Positions 53,518 to 61,443 of a stretch of DNA of 64,000 bases are shown here, in pieces (position 1 is the stretch's first letter; the number at the start of each line of letters is the position of its first letter). The position numbers and the translations under genes were made by a program. This DNA comes from JANQSS01 sp965249735 (GTDB lineage Bacteria; Bacteroidota; Bacteroidia; Chitinophagales; Saprospiraceae). The notes beneath the pieces were generated by a model. The model ran no database searches. It saw only the letters and a program-made list of their open reading frames with translations, and was not told the DNA's origin. The stretch is taken from NCBI GenBank assembly GCA_965249735.1, contig CBDFMS010000024.1, forward strand, positions 62,001 through 126,000, in the 5' to 3' direction.

Positions 53518-54238
53518 TTGGTTAAAACATATCGAGTCATATGTTCATGGGACATTATCTGCTGAGGAGACGCAGGCGTTTGAAGAGCAAATGGTGACGG
53601 ATACACAGCTTGCAACGCGCGTCAAACAATATCGAGCCGCCGAACAGGCACTTGAATTGGGTGTAGAAAATGACTTACGTGATCAATTGAAGAAACTCAG
53701 CCAATCAAAGCAAAAGCAAGATGGGTTGATTCGACGTTTCATTGTACCAAACATGCTGAGTATAGCGGCCAGTATTGCTTTGTTTGCTGTAGCGGGGTAT
53801 TGGTTCTTTAGCCAGGAAACTTTTTCCAGCAATCAGGTCGCTGACAATTACATTCAATTCGAATTGGGGCGAAGCCGGGGGTCTGCATACCCGGACGATC
53901 TGGCCAAAGGATTTGAGCTACTTGAAAGCAAACAATTAGATGAGGCAATAATATTTTTTGAGGCCGTGGCCAAGGTAGATGCTGATCAATTTACAGCTCA
54001 TTTTATCCTGGCGGACCTCTATCATCAAAATGACGAATTGAATAAGGCGAAGCGTGAATTAGAAATTATTTTAGACGGCGAATCCCTCATTTGGAAAGAA
54101 AAAGCTCAAATTAATTATTTGTATATCGCCAGGGACGTAGGCTGGAATGAACGGGCAGAAAACATATTAAAAGAAATATTGGCGGATTCCTTTCACCCAT
54201 TTCATAATCACGCAAACCGTATTGACCGAAATAAATAA
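53510..54238 (+). CDS. Membrane protein with anti-sigma-like N-terminus and TPR periplasmic part
   Basis: The 242-residue protein has a cytosolic helical N-terminus (1-75: WLKHIESYVHGTLSAEETQAFEEQM) that looks like an anti-sigma domain without a zinc motif. One membrane helix follows (81-100, NMLSIAASIALFAVAGYWFF), then a tetratricopeptide-type region (about 131-225: GFELLESKQLDEAIIFFEAVAKVDADQFTAHFILADLYHQN). It overlaps the sigma gene by 8 bp and the CHAT gene by 17 bp. The family has no name I can give. Holding the sigma factor at the membrane is the obvious inference. Confidence 0.8.
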   Translation: MSDWLKHIESYVHGTLSAEETQAFEEQMVTDTQLATRVKQYRAAEQALELGVENDLRDQLKKLSQSKQKQDGLIRRFIVPNMLSIAASIALFAVAGYWFFSQETFSSNQVADNYIQFELGRSRGSAYPDDLAKGFELLESKQLDEAIIFFEAVAKVDADQFTAHFILADLYHQNDELNKAKRELEIILDGESLIWKEKAQINYLYIARDVGWNERAENILKEILADSFHPFHNHANRIDRNK

Positions 54239-57101
54239 AGAAATTCCGCTCTTTGAATATGAGCCGTATCACAATTATAGATTGATACGCGCTTTATTGT
54301 TTTTATTTATTCTATTGTCCAGTATTATACAAGTCCAGGCCCAAAATCCGGATTCGGTTATAGTCCAGAAACTATTCCAACACGTTTATCAATTGGTGAC
54401 GCAAGGAAATTATCGGCAAGCGGACTTGGTTGCTGACTCCATTATTGAACATCATGAACATATCTTACTCAATGAGACAACAATCGCTTCGGATGTTTAC
54501 AATTTGGGACTCACCGCTAAGCAGAGAATAGCTGGTGTAGACGAGGTGCGAAAACTATGGCAGCATGCAAATCATCAACTCAACCAACAAGATCCCGTGG
54601 ATTATGATGGATTAGCACGCATTTACATGACCTATGCGGCAATGTTTAATGTGGGATTACAGATGGATTCCATCTATTTCTATTTAAATCCCGTTGAGGA
54701 GTTGTTGGTGAATGTGGAACCTGAATCATACAGTTTTATTCAATTTTATTATCAAAAAGGGCGATTGGCATATAATAATTTTGACTATGAAACCCAGGTG
54801 TCCTATCTATTGCGAGGATTAAATCACATAGATCTATATTATCCTGAACATCATTTGGCTCGAATCAGCTATTGTAATGCCATCGGGATAGGTTTTCGCA
54901 ATCAAAATCAATACGAAGAAGCAATAAAGTATTTAAAAATTGGATTGGCTACTCCGGCTGAAAACACACCGAGTAAATTAATGCATGCCTCTATTTATAA
55001 TAATTTGGGACTAGCCTATTCAGATCAGGGAAAATATAATGAGTGCATTGAATGCATCTCAAATTCACTCGAACAATACCAGGCATATACATCAAATTTT
55101 ATTTCTGAAATAGGCTCCGGATTCGACAATCTCGGTAGATGTTATAAACGTGCAGGTAAGATTCCTGAAGCCAAGGAATACTTTCGCAAGTCATTACAAT
55201 TTATGCAGACTTATTTACCGGAGAATCACAGGGATTATATTCTTCCTTATCTGTCGTTGGGGTCGATTAAAATTGATGAACATGAAGTGGATAGTGCAGA
55301 GTTGTTTTTTCAATTTGCCAAACAAACCTTGATTGCAAATGGATGGACACGGGAAGACCCCGGAGGAAATTATATTGTCGAAGATCCATTTGATGTATTT
55401 AGCGGCATGTTGTCACTCTATAAAAGTCAATATGAAATCGATCAGGATACGACCTATCTGTATAAAGCGCTCGATGTCATGGAAGACTTCATTGCCACGA
55501 CAAATGACGCCTTTCAAAAATTAAATACAGTAAATTCTATTGAAAACTATTTTCGAAGATATGAATCGACTTATACAAATGCACTTGAATGCTTGTATCA
55601 ACTCCATAACTTAAATACCACGGAAAAAGAGGAATTAAAAGCTCTTGAATGGATTGAAAAATTCAAAGCCATGGAGCTGAGATATGCCTACCGAAGGGCT
55701 GAAGTTAAGTTTTCACCTGTTCACGAAGCACTCAACCGTGGACATGAAGCGCTTATGGATTCTTTGCGGTATTTTGAAAACTTATCGTATGATGAACAAG
55801 CAGACCCGGACAGCATATTGCAATTAGTGATTCAGGCCAGGGTGAAATTGCAGGCATGGAAAGAGAGGACACGTTTTTCAAATCCTGAATATTATAATTT
55901 AATTTACCAACAAGAATTACCGGCTTATGATTTTGAAAATATACTGGCCGATGAAGAATCAGTCGTATTATTTAAGCTAGGTGACAATTGTTTGTATACC
56001 ATCGTGGCCGATCGCGATAGTTCATATTTTATCAAATCGGCCTTTCCTGATTCACTTCATACGTGTATTGATCGGTGGAGAAATTCCATTATTGAATTTG
56101 GAACAACATCAAAATACGACGATCGACGAGCAGTGGCTCTATTGAATATTAATAATACTTACGCGCGATTATTGTATGAATCTATTATGAGACCAATTGT
56201 TGACAAACTAAAACCGCACCTGGTGATCATTCCGGATGGAGTTTTGGGATATATTCCTTTTGGCGCCCTACTTACGAATAAGGTGGATGATGAATTGAAA
56301 ATAAAGGACTACCCCTATTTTATCAAGACAAATAGCATTGGATTTTCCTATTCACTGGCTCTCTACAAAGAAATGAACGAAAGGGAGGCCCGGCCACAAA
56401 AGACCATGTTGAGTGTGGCACCACAATTTGATCAGTCGGCAGGTGGAGAATTCAGCCGGCTTCATTTCAATGAACTAGAAGCGGCTTCAATTTCTAAACT
56501 ATTTAATGGAAAGCTTCTTGCAGCTCAAGAGGCGACAAAGTCTGAATTTGTTCGTCGTGTACCCGAATATCAACTCGTGCACCTGGCGACTCATGGCAAG
56601 GCGAGTGACCAGCAACAAAACAGGTCATTTCTGGCCTATTCTGTCGATACTTCCGGAGAATCAAAATTATATACCGGTGACATCTATAATCTATCGCTTC
56701 AAGCCGAATTGGTGAGTTTGAGTGCTTGTGAAACCGGATTGGGAAAACTGAGCCGAAGTGAAGGCATTATCAGTTTGGCACGGGCGTTTTCCTTTGCCGG
56801 GGCGAAAAGTGTGCTGAGTACGCTATGGCAGGTAAATGATAAAAGCACGTCGAACATTATGACAGATGTCTATCGTCAACTCAAAAAGGGATACTCCAAG
56901 CGTGATGCGCTTCAGCGATCTACCTTAAACTATATTCAATCCTGTACACAGGCAGAAGCTCACCCATACTACTGGTCGGCCTTTTTAACGATCGGAGATC
57001 AAAATGCCATTCAATTGCACTCGAAATGGAAGCCCTGGCATCTCCTTGTCATATCCCTGATTCTCATTGCCTTTTATTTTTTATTAAAAAAAATGTTCTA
57101 G
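54222..57101 (+). CDS. TPR-CHAT caspase-like protease, exported or membrane-anchored
   Basis: The 959-residue protein starts with TTG at 54222 inside the previous gene. A hydrophobic segment ends VQAQ (about 23-41), looking like a signal peptide or anchor. TPR repeats run from about 190 to 370 (YEEAIKYLKIGLA... SIYNNLGLAYSDQGKYNECIE... GRCYKRAGKIPEAKEYFRKSLQF). The CHAT domain is C-terminal, with the catalytic His in HLATHG (H791) and the Cys in SLSACETGLG (C836). A last hydrophobic helix (about 938-955, LLVISLILIAFYFLL) precedes a KKMF end. CHAT domains are cysteine peptidases of the caspase clan. Signal and C-terminal helix suggest the TPR and protease parts face the periplasm. Confidence 0.9.
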   Translation: MTEINKEIPLFEYEPYHNYRLIRALLFLFILLSSIIQVQAQNPDSVIVQKLFQHVYQLVTQGNYRQADLVADSIIEHHEHILLNETTIASDVYNLGLTAKQRIAGVDEVRKLWQHANHQLNQQDPVDYDGLARIYMTYAAMFNVGLQMDSIYFYLNPVEELLVNVEPESYSFIQFYYQKGRLAYNNFDYETQVSYLLRGLNHIDLYYPEHHLARISYCNAIGIGFRNQNQYEEAIKYLKIGLATPAENTPSKLMHASIYNNLGLAYSDQGKYNECIECISNSLEQYQAYTSNFISEIGSGFDNLGRCYKRAGKIPEAKEYFRKSLQFMQTYLPENHRDYILPYLSLGSIKIDEHEVDSAELFFQFAKQTLIANGWTREDPGGNYIVEDPFDVFSGMLSLYKSQYEIDQDTTYLYKALDVMEDFIATTNDAFQKLNTVNSIENYFRRYESTYTNALECLYQLHNLNTTEKEELKALEWIEKFKAMELRYAYRRAEVKFSPVHEALNRGHEALMDSLRYFENLSYDEQADPDSILQLVIQARVKLQAWKERTRFSNPEYYNLIYQQELPAYDFENILADEESVVLFKLGDNCLYTIVADRDSSYFIKSAFPDSLHTCIDRWRNSIIEFGTTSKYDDRRAVALLNINNTYARLLYESIMRPIVDKLKPHLVIIPDGVLGYIPFGALLTNKVDDELKIKDYPYFIKTNSIGFSYSLALYKEMNEREARPQKTMLSVAPQFDQSAGGEFSRLHFNELEAASISKLFNGKLLAAQEATKSEFVRRVPEYQLVHLATHGKASDQQQNRSFLAYSVDTSGESKLYTGDIYNLSLQAELVSLSACETGLGKLSRSEGIISLARAFSFAGAKSVLSTLWQVNDKSTSNIMTDVYRQLKKGYSKRDALQRSTLNYIQSCTQAEAHPYYWSAFLTIGDQNAIQLHSKWKPWHLLVISLILIAFYFLLKKMF

Positions 57102-57161
57102 CCTGGGTACCATCGATTAATTCAAAACACATCATGTCAATAGTCACAAAAAAAAATTGAC

Positions 57162-57962
57162 ATGAAAACGCTTAAATTATTTTTATTAGCACCCATCATT
57201 TTTTGTTTTGCTTCGTGTGAACTACTCTTACAAGAGGCAGACATTGAAGTCATAGCCGGGAGTCGAACGGCCTACTACTGGATATTGGCGGATGCAGACA
57301 CTTATGTAGAATGTGTTAAAGCCGGAGGAGCCTGTGTACCCATCGAAGCCAACTATGCCGGACGACCATTGGTAACGGCACACAGTGTCCTCGGTGTAAA
57401 ACGAAGTTATATTGATTTTCCATTGCCCGATTTTCCAATAGGGACGACGGTGCAAGAGGCCTATGTGGAACTATTTCACAGCGGAACAAATGAGGATGGA
57501 AAATCAGATGATATATTCATCGATGTCACACGTGTACCAACACCCTGGGTGGCTGATGATGTCCATTACAATAATCAACCCGTACAGACTGGAAGCGGCC
57601 GTGAATTCCAGCTTAAGTTGAAAAGCAATAATTGGTCCGGATCCAATGATATGGGATTTGCCATGAATCAGGAAATTCAAAATCCGGGAAATTTTCATGG
57701 TTTCGTCGCATTTATTTCGCGCCCTGAGCCCGGCTATGAAAAAGGGTATTATTCGAATAATGATAACAGCGTCATCCAGGATGGATTGGGTCGAGCTCCT
57801 CGCCTATTACTCAAAGTCGAACTACCTGAAGGCGTTTCTGTCAATGAAATTGGATTTTCAGAACGACATAATGATGCGAACGGCGGTCGCATTTTTGGTA
57901 GCCGCGTACGACAAGGAGAAGACTGGCCGACTGAATGGGAAGTGGCGGCTTATGCCCGGTAA
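57162..57962 (+). CDS. DNRLRE-type surface lipoprotein
   Basis: The 266-residue lipoprotein has its lipobox at IIFCFASC (Cys19). The mature part is a single beta-sandwich of the DNRLRE type: RSYIDFPLPDFPIGTTVQEAYVELFHSG, then IDVTRVPTPWVADDVHYNNQP and FVAFISRPEPGYEKGYYSNND with GRAPRLLLKVE. These domains are found on bacterial surface and spore proteins. It follows the CHAT gene by 60 bp in the same direction and has its own terminator, so it may be part of the same unit, perhaps as a target or surface sensor. Confidence 0.8.
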   Translation: MKTLKLFLLAPIIFCFASCELLLQEADIEVIAGSRTAYYWILADADTYVECVKAGGACVPIEANYAGRPLVTAHSVLGVKRSYIDFPLPDFPIGTTVQEAYVELFHSGTNEDGKSDDIFIDVTRVPTPWVADDVHYNNQPVQTGSGREFQLKLKSNNWSGSNDMGFAMNQEIQNPGNFHGFVAFISRPEPGYEKGYYSNNDNSVIQDGLGRAPRLLLKVELPEGVSVNEIGFSERHNDANGGRIFGSRVRQGEDWPTEWEVAAYAR

Positions 57963-58019
57963 GTATTATGGAAACGCAAGAAATAAATTAAATACGTTTC
58001 ATATCCCTGAACATTGATT

Positions 58020-58062
58020 GTCTCCGTCCGATGCTTTTGCATGGGGCGGAGGCTTTGTTTAG
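58020..58062 (+). terminator. Intrinsic terminator after the lipoprotein gene
   Basis: Stem GTCTCCGTCCGATGC with GCATGGGGCGGAGGC around a TTTT loop, followed by TTTGTTT. It lies about 60 bp beyond the stop and just before the convergent gene at 58071, so it may serve both. Confidence 0.75.
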
Positions 58063-58070
58063 AAAGTCAT

Positions 58071-58556
58071 TTATTTTATTCGTGTATCATGGAAGCCTGC
58101 TCTTTTCCAAAATCCGCCTTCTTTTACCCAAATATTTGTAATTCTAATTTCATTTTCCTTTTGTTCACCAGATCTTGTTGATGAAAATGAAATTTTTGCT
58201 GTCACAATTGCCATGTCACTATAAATTTCAATCTCAGTTTCATCCATTTTATAATTGTCAACAGTCAATTCCCCACTTGCCAGTTCATTCCTTCTATTTT
58301 GTAAGTATGCAATCCAATCTTTTTTTCTTATTGGCTTTGAATTACTATTTGTGTGCAAATAATTGTCTGTGATCATTGACTCCAGTTTTTCAACATCACC
58401 ATTTTTAAATGCTGAATTGAACTGTTCAATTCTTTCAAGGAGTTTTTCTTTTTCCTGAATTGAACCCGGAACACTGCTGGTATTAGTTGAACAGCTTGAC
58501 ATAAATATAAGCCCCAAAAAGTAAAAGATATAAATTGACTTATTCGGATTAACCAC
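58071..58556 (-). CDS. NTF2-like (DUF4440-type) lipoprotein
   Basis: The 161-residue protein has a lipobox (IFMSSC, Cys22) and an NTF2-like fold of the DUF4440/SnoaL type: IEQFNSAFKNGDVEKLESMITDNYLHTNSNSKPIRKKDWIAYL, then AIVTAKISF and ITNIWVKEGGFWKRAGFHDTRI. The fold binds small molecules or acts in ketosteroid-isomerase-like reactions; no specific role is known for lipoprotein members. Confidence 0.85.
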   Translation of the reverse strand: MVNPNKSIYIFYFLGLIFMSSCSTNTSSVPGSIQEKEKLLERIEQFNSAFKNGDVEKLESMITDNYLHTNSNSKPIRKKDWIAYLQNRRNELASGELTVDNYKMDETEIEIYSDMAIVTAKISFSSTRSGEQKENEIRITNIWVKEGGFWKRAGFHDTRIK

Positions 58557-58675
58557 GGTTTGAAATTATTTGATTAGGTTAATTGATCACGGCAATGTGT
58601 ATTGCCGAAAAACGGTCAGTTAGCGATATTGACGGCTGTGTCTTGTTGTTATTCATTGTCATTTTTGTATTTGCC

Positions 58676-59491
58676 TTACACATAATGAACATTGGCATTT
58701 CGTTTTTGTCTTTTTCTCAAATACGATTCTGTCAGAAATATCCCCAAACACAATAGTAATAGTTGACAAACAATACCAATAGTATTGGCGTGTGTCTGTA
58801 CTGCTTCCGTTGCTTCTACATTATAATCAATAAACCATATCGCGTATTTGTCATCCTTCATCCCCAAAACAGCCTGAATGGCATTAGCCGCTACATGAAT
58901 TCCCGTTGGAACAGCCAGGCCATCTGACCAAATTGCTGTTACGCCATAGATTATACCCCAAATACCGGGTCCAAGTAATTGAAAGGCAAAAGTTTCCCCG
59001 CTTGCGTCATGATAATAAGCGAATAGTATTGATGTGATAATCAATGTTAGTCGCAGACCCAAAATGTTATTTAGTTTAATAAAGGCATACCCTCTAAAGG
59101 CAATTTCTTCCATAAAAGCCAAAGGAATAAAAGCCAATAGCCAAAACAAGGCCATTGGGACATTAGCCTCTTCATACCAGAATATTTCCAAATCGGAAAA
59201 GAGTATTATCACCCCGAACATGACGAAGGTTATTAATGCTCCAATTAAAAGACCTATAGAAAAGAATCTAAATGTTTTTGATTCCCAACTAATACCTATC
59301 TGTTTAAAAGAAATATTATCATTTCTTAGGTATAAATACGTAATTAATATTGCGACTAATGTTCCTATTATTCCTGAAATGAACCATTTGTAATCTTCTG
59401 AAGGTGAAAAAGGAAGTAAAAAAACGAGTTTTAGACATACAAGCCATATTAGGGGTAGGAGAATGGCAAGAATTATTGATTTACTTTTCAT
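58676..59491 (-). CDS. CPBP-family intramembrane metalloprotease
   Basis: The 271-residue protein has about eight membrane helices and the CPBP/CAAX-protease signature: EEIAFRGY (motif 1), a following helix with FAYYHDASGE, and PTGIHVAANAIQA (His of motif 3). These Rce1/bacteriocin-immunity-like proteases cut within membranes. The upstream neighbour is a gene remnant, so no operon partner is evident. Confidence 0.88.
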   Translation of the reverse strand: MKSKSIILAILLPLIWLVCLKLVFLLPFSPSEDYKWFISGIIGTLVAILITYLYLRNDNISFKQIGISWESKTFRFFSIGLLIGALITFVMFGVIILFSDLEIFWYEEANVPMALFWLLAFIPLAFMEEIAFRGYAFIKLNNILGLRLTLIITSILFAYYHDASGETFAFQLLGPGIWGIIYGVTAIWSDGLAVPTGIHVAANAIQAVLGMKDDKYAIWFIDYNVEATEAVQTHANTIGIVCQLLLLCLGIFLTESYLRKRQKRNANVHYV

Positions 59492-59716
59492 GACACAATA
59501 TATCGATTCGCCTTCAATGTTTTCATTTCACATTGAAGGTACGCCAGACATTCTAGGTGTTGCACAAGGTAATAGTCGCTAACATGCCTATTTTCAGTAA
59601 TTAATAGCACATGCAAAGCAGTTGAACTGAATAATTTTGAAATGGAGGCAATGGCAAATAATCTGTCCGGCGCCATAGGTGTCAGTGTTCTAAATTGGTA
59701 ATCCCCATCTCCTTAT
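59488..59716 (-). pseudogene. Serine hydrolase (class C beta-lactamase-like) fragment
   Basis: The minus strand reads GDGDYQFRTLTPMAPDRLFA then IASISKLFSSTALHVLLIT. This matches the N-terminal part of beta-lactamase-like serine hydrolases around the catalytic SxxK (here SISK). The similarity fades after about 30 residues, a stop lies just upstream, and the frame ends at 59488 with no further hydrolase motifs. It looks like a decayed fragment; a short chance match is possible. Confidence 0.45.
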
Positions 59717-59855
59717 TGTGGATTGCTTTTCAGTCGACCAGAACAGCATATTTAAGCCCAATATTGTGACTTGTTTGCCATTGTATTTCCCGTGAATTCA
59801 TCTTCGTCCTCTGTTGTATATAATAACGGGTTTAATTTTTTCTTTGTTATGAAGC

Positions 59856-59888
59856 AAGTGACCTACCAAGGAATTTGGTAGGCCACTT
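59856..59888 (-). terminator. Hairpin after the thioredoxin gene
   Basis: Stem AAGTGACCTACCAA with TTGGTAGGCCACTT (one mismatch) around a 5-nt loop, about 95 bp beyond the trxA stop. T-rich sequence (TTTAATTTTTTC) lies on the plus-strand side upstream. Confidence 0.55.
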
Positions 59889-59982
59889 AGAAGCTATCAC
59901 TAACTACTTCACTTATACTTTATAAGTTCTACACGTGAATTATCTAACCTTTAATCAAGACCTTGTTCAAGGTCATTCGGAT

Positions 59983-60300
59983 TTATTCCTTTTCGTTTAT
60001 AACTTTATTTATTAAGGTGGTGAGTGACACGGCTGATTGCATGCCCGTATTTCGCCACTTCATTTTTCCCTTATGATAAAGCATGAATGTTGGCACCGAG
60101 CGTATCCCCAGTCGGGTAGACAATTCGCGATTTTTGTCTACGTCGATTTTGACAATTTTAGCCTGGTCTTTCATCTCAGCAGCGACTTCATTCAATATTG
60201 GTGCCATTGCACGACATGGACCACACCATGTAGCGGTGAAATCAACCAATACCGGTTTGTCACTCTTAATCAATTCGTGAAATGATAGGGAAGTGCTCAT
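59983..60300 (-). CDS. trxA: Thioredoxin
   Basis: The 105-residue protein starts at ATG 60300 (MSTSLSFHELIK); the longer frame adds nine residues. The active site is WCGPC in FTATWCGPCRAMAPIL, with the cis-Pro in RSVPTFMLYHKGK. It reduces disulfides of many proteins. A Crp/Fnr-like palindrome lies 78 bp upstream. The neighbouring DUF2202 and persulfide genes point to a sulfur or thiol stress context. Confidence 0.93.
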   Translation of the reverse strand: MSTSLSFHELIKSDKPVLVDFTATWCGPCRAMAPILNEVAAEMKDQAKIVKIDVDKNRELSTRLGIRSVPTFMLYHKGKMKWRNTGMQSAVSLTTLINKVINEKE

Positions 60301-60377
60301 TTTATTACTTTTTTTAAAGAATCTCATGGTATCTCTGTTACTGATATCAAAGATAATTTGAACAATTGTAGGCGTTG

Positions 60378-60391
60378 GTGACCTGAATCAC
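60378..60391. promoter_or_regulatory. Candidate Crp/Fnr operator upstream of trxA
   Basis: GTGACCTGAATCAC, a 5-4-5 palindrome with one asymmetry, 78 bp upstream of the trxA ATG. It differs by one base from the site at 62999 upstream of the persulfide dioxygenase gene. Confidence 0.5.
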
Positions 60392-60530
60392 ATGCGAATC
60401 CTATATCTGGTTGCGCTGAATTGAAAGAAGTATGAGCATATCAGACTGCTGCGAAATAGCAGTTTGCTATTCTATTACCTGTGGTTTAATCAGTTGATCG
60501 ACTACACGAAAAGGATGGAAAAACCTGTAT

Positions 60531-61247
60531 TTACATTTTCTTTTTGCTTTGACATTTTTTGGCTGATGCATTCTTGGAACAACAAGAAACCCCCTTGACT
60601 GATTTCGTATAATTCGAACATTTTTTGTTTCCTTTTTTCCCGGCGCAGCACTTACCTTTTTCGGTATTTTTAACGACAAGCGCTGTGTATTCTTCTTCAG
60701 GTAGGACTGATGGAGTATAGATAACGCCTTTCATTTTAAGTGCCTTTACGAAAGCGTTCAGATGATTTTCAGAACCTTTTTTTAAATTCATGTACACCAA
60801 CTTGATTTTTTCATTGGACGTGTTTTCAAGGGCACGTTGTAAGTCTTTAATATCAACTTCTTCGATTTTTGCAGCCACTGCAAGTGCATCTTCTTCTGAT
60901 TTTTTCCCTGTTTTAATGGACTTATCATAAAGGGCTTGAAATTTTGGGTTGCTAAATACACCTGAAGTATTCATTGAAGCACCTTCAGGCATGGTTAAAT
61001 CAAAGCCTTTGATAAGATCTTCTAACACTTGTTGATGTGTCTTTTCGGCCTCAATGATGTTGGTGAATTGACGTAGGTTCCACACGGCGTTGAGGGATAC
61101 GTAAACGTCTTTCGCCAGTTTTTCTTCTTCGGCCATAAAGACCAAATCATTTTTTTCCTGTTGACTGAGATTATCAGTTTGAGCAATTGAACCAAAGGAT
61201 AGTAATACAAGAATAATCAGGGAGAAGAATCGATTCATGTGTTTCAT
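60531..61247 (-). CDS. DUF2202 ferritin-like exported protein with Cys-rich tail
   Basis: The 238-residue protein has a signal peptide ending GSIAQ. The DUF2202 helical domain contains VFMAEEEKLAKDVYVSLNAVW, a second IIEAEKTHQQVLEDLI and a third KGSENHLNAFVKAL. The spaced Glu and His in these helices resemble ferritin-like metal sites. After the domain a Lys- and Cys-rich tail follows (GKCCAGKKGNKKCSNYTK, then GVSCCSKNASAKKCQSKKKM) with seven Cys in about 40 residues. The tail looks like a metal- or sulfur-binding sink. DUF2202 has no assigned function. Confidence 0.8.
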   Translation of the reverse strand: MKHMNRFFSLIILVLLSFGSIAQTDNLSQQEKNDLVFMAEEEKLAKDVYVSLNAVWNLRQFTNIIEAEKTHQQVLEDLIKGFDLTMPEGASMNTSGVFSNPKFQALYDKSIKTGKKSEEDALAVAAKIEEVDIKDLQRALENTSNEKIKLVYMNLKKGSENHLNAFVKALKMKGVIYTPSVLPEEEYTALVVKNTEKGKCCAGKKGNKKCSNYTKSVKGVSCCSKNASAKKCQSKKKM

Positions 61248-61443
61248 AGTATCTAATTTATGTGTTCGAAATATTGTGCGCTAAATTTATCTAATACATG
61301 TAATTATGACAAGGACATGATTTAAAGAATGATTTTATTGTATAATTATCTGATCAAATTAATTTATATTTTAAAATAAAAAATAGGGGCCATGGATGGT
61401 CCATACCCCCTTTTAAGTAGTAGCAAATAATACGTTTAATAAA

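Noticed and set aside
52897..57101. Type III-E CRISPR-like system based on the sigma factor and TPR-CHAT protein
   Set aside because: No CRISPR array, gRAMP effector or Cas gene is present; only the sigma-protease logic is similar.
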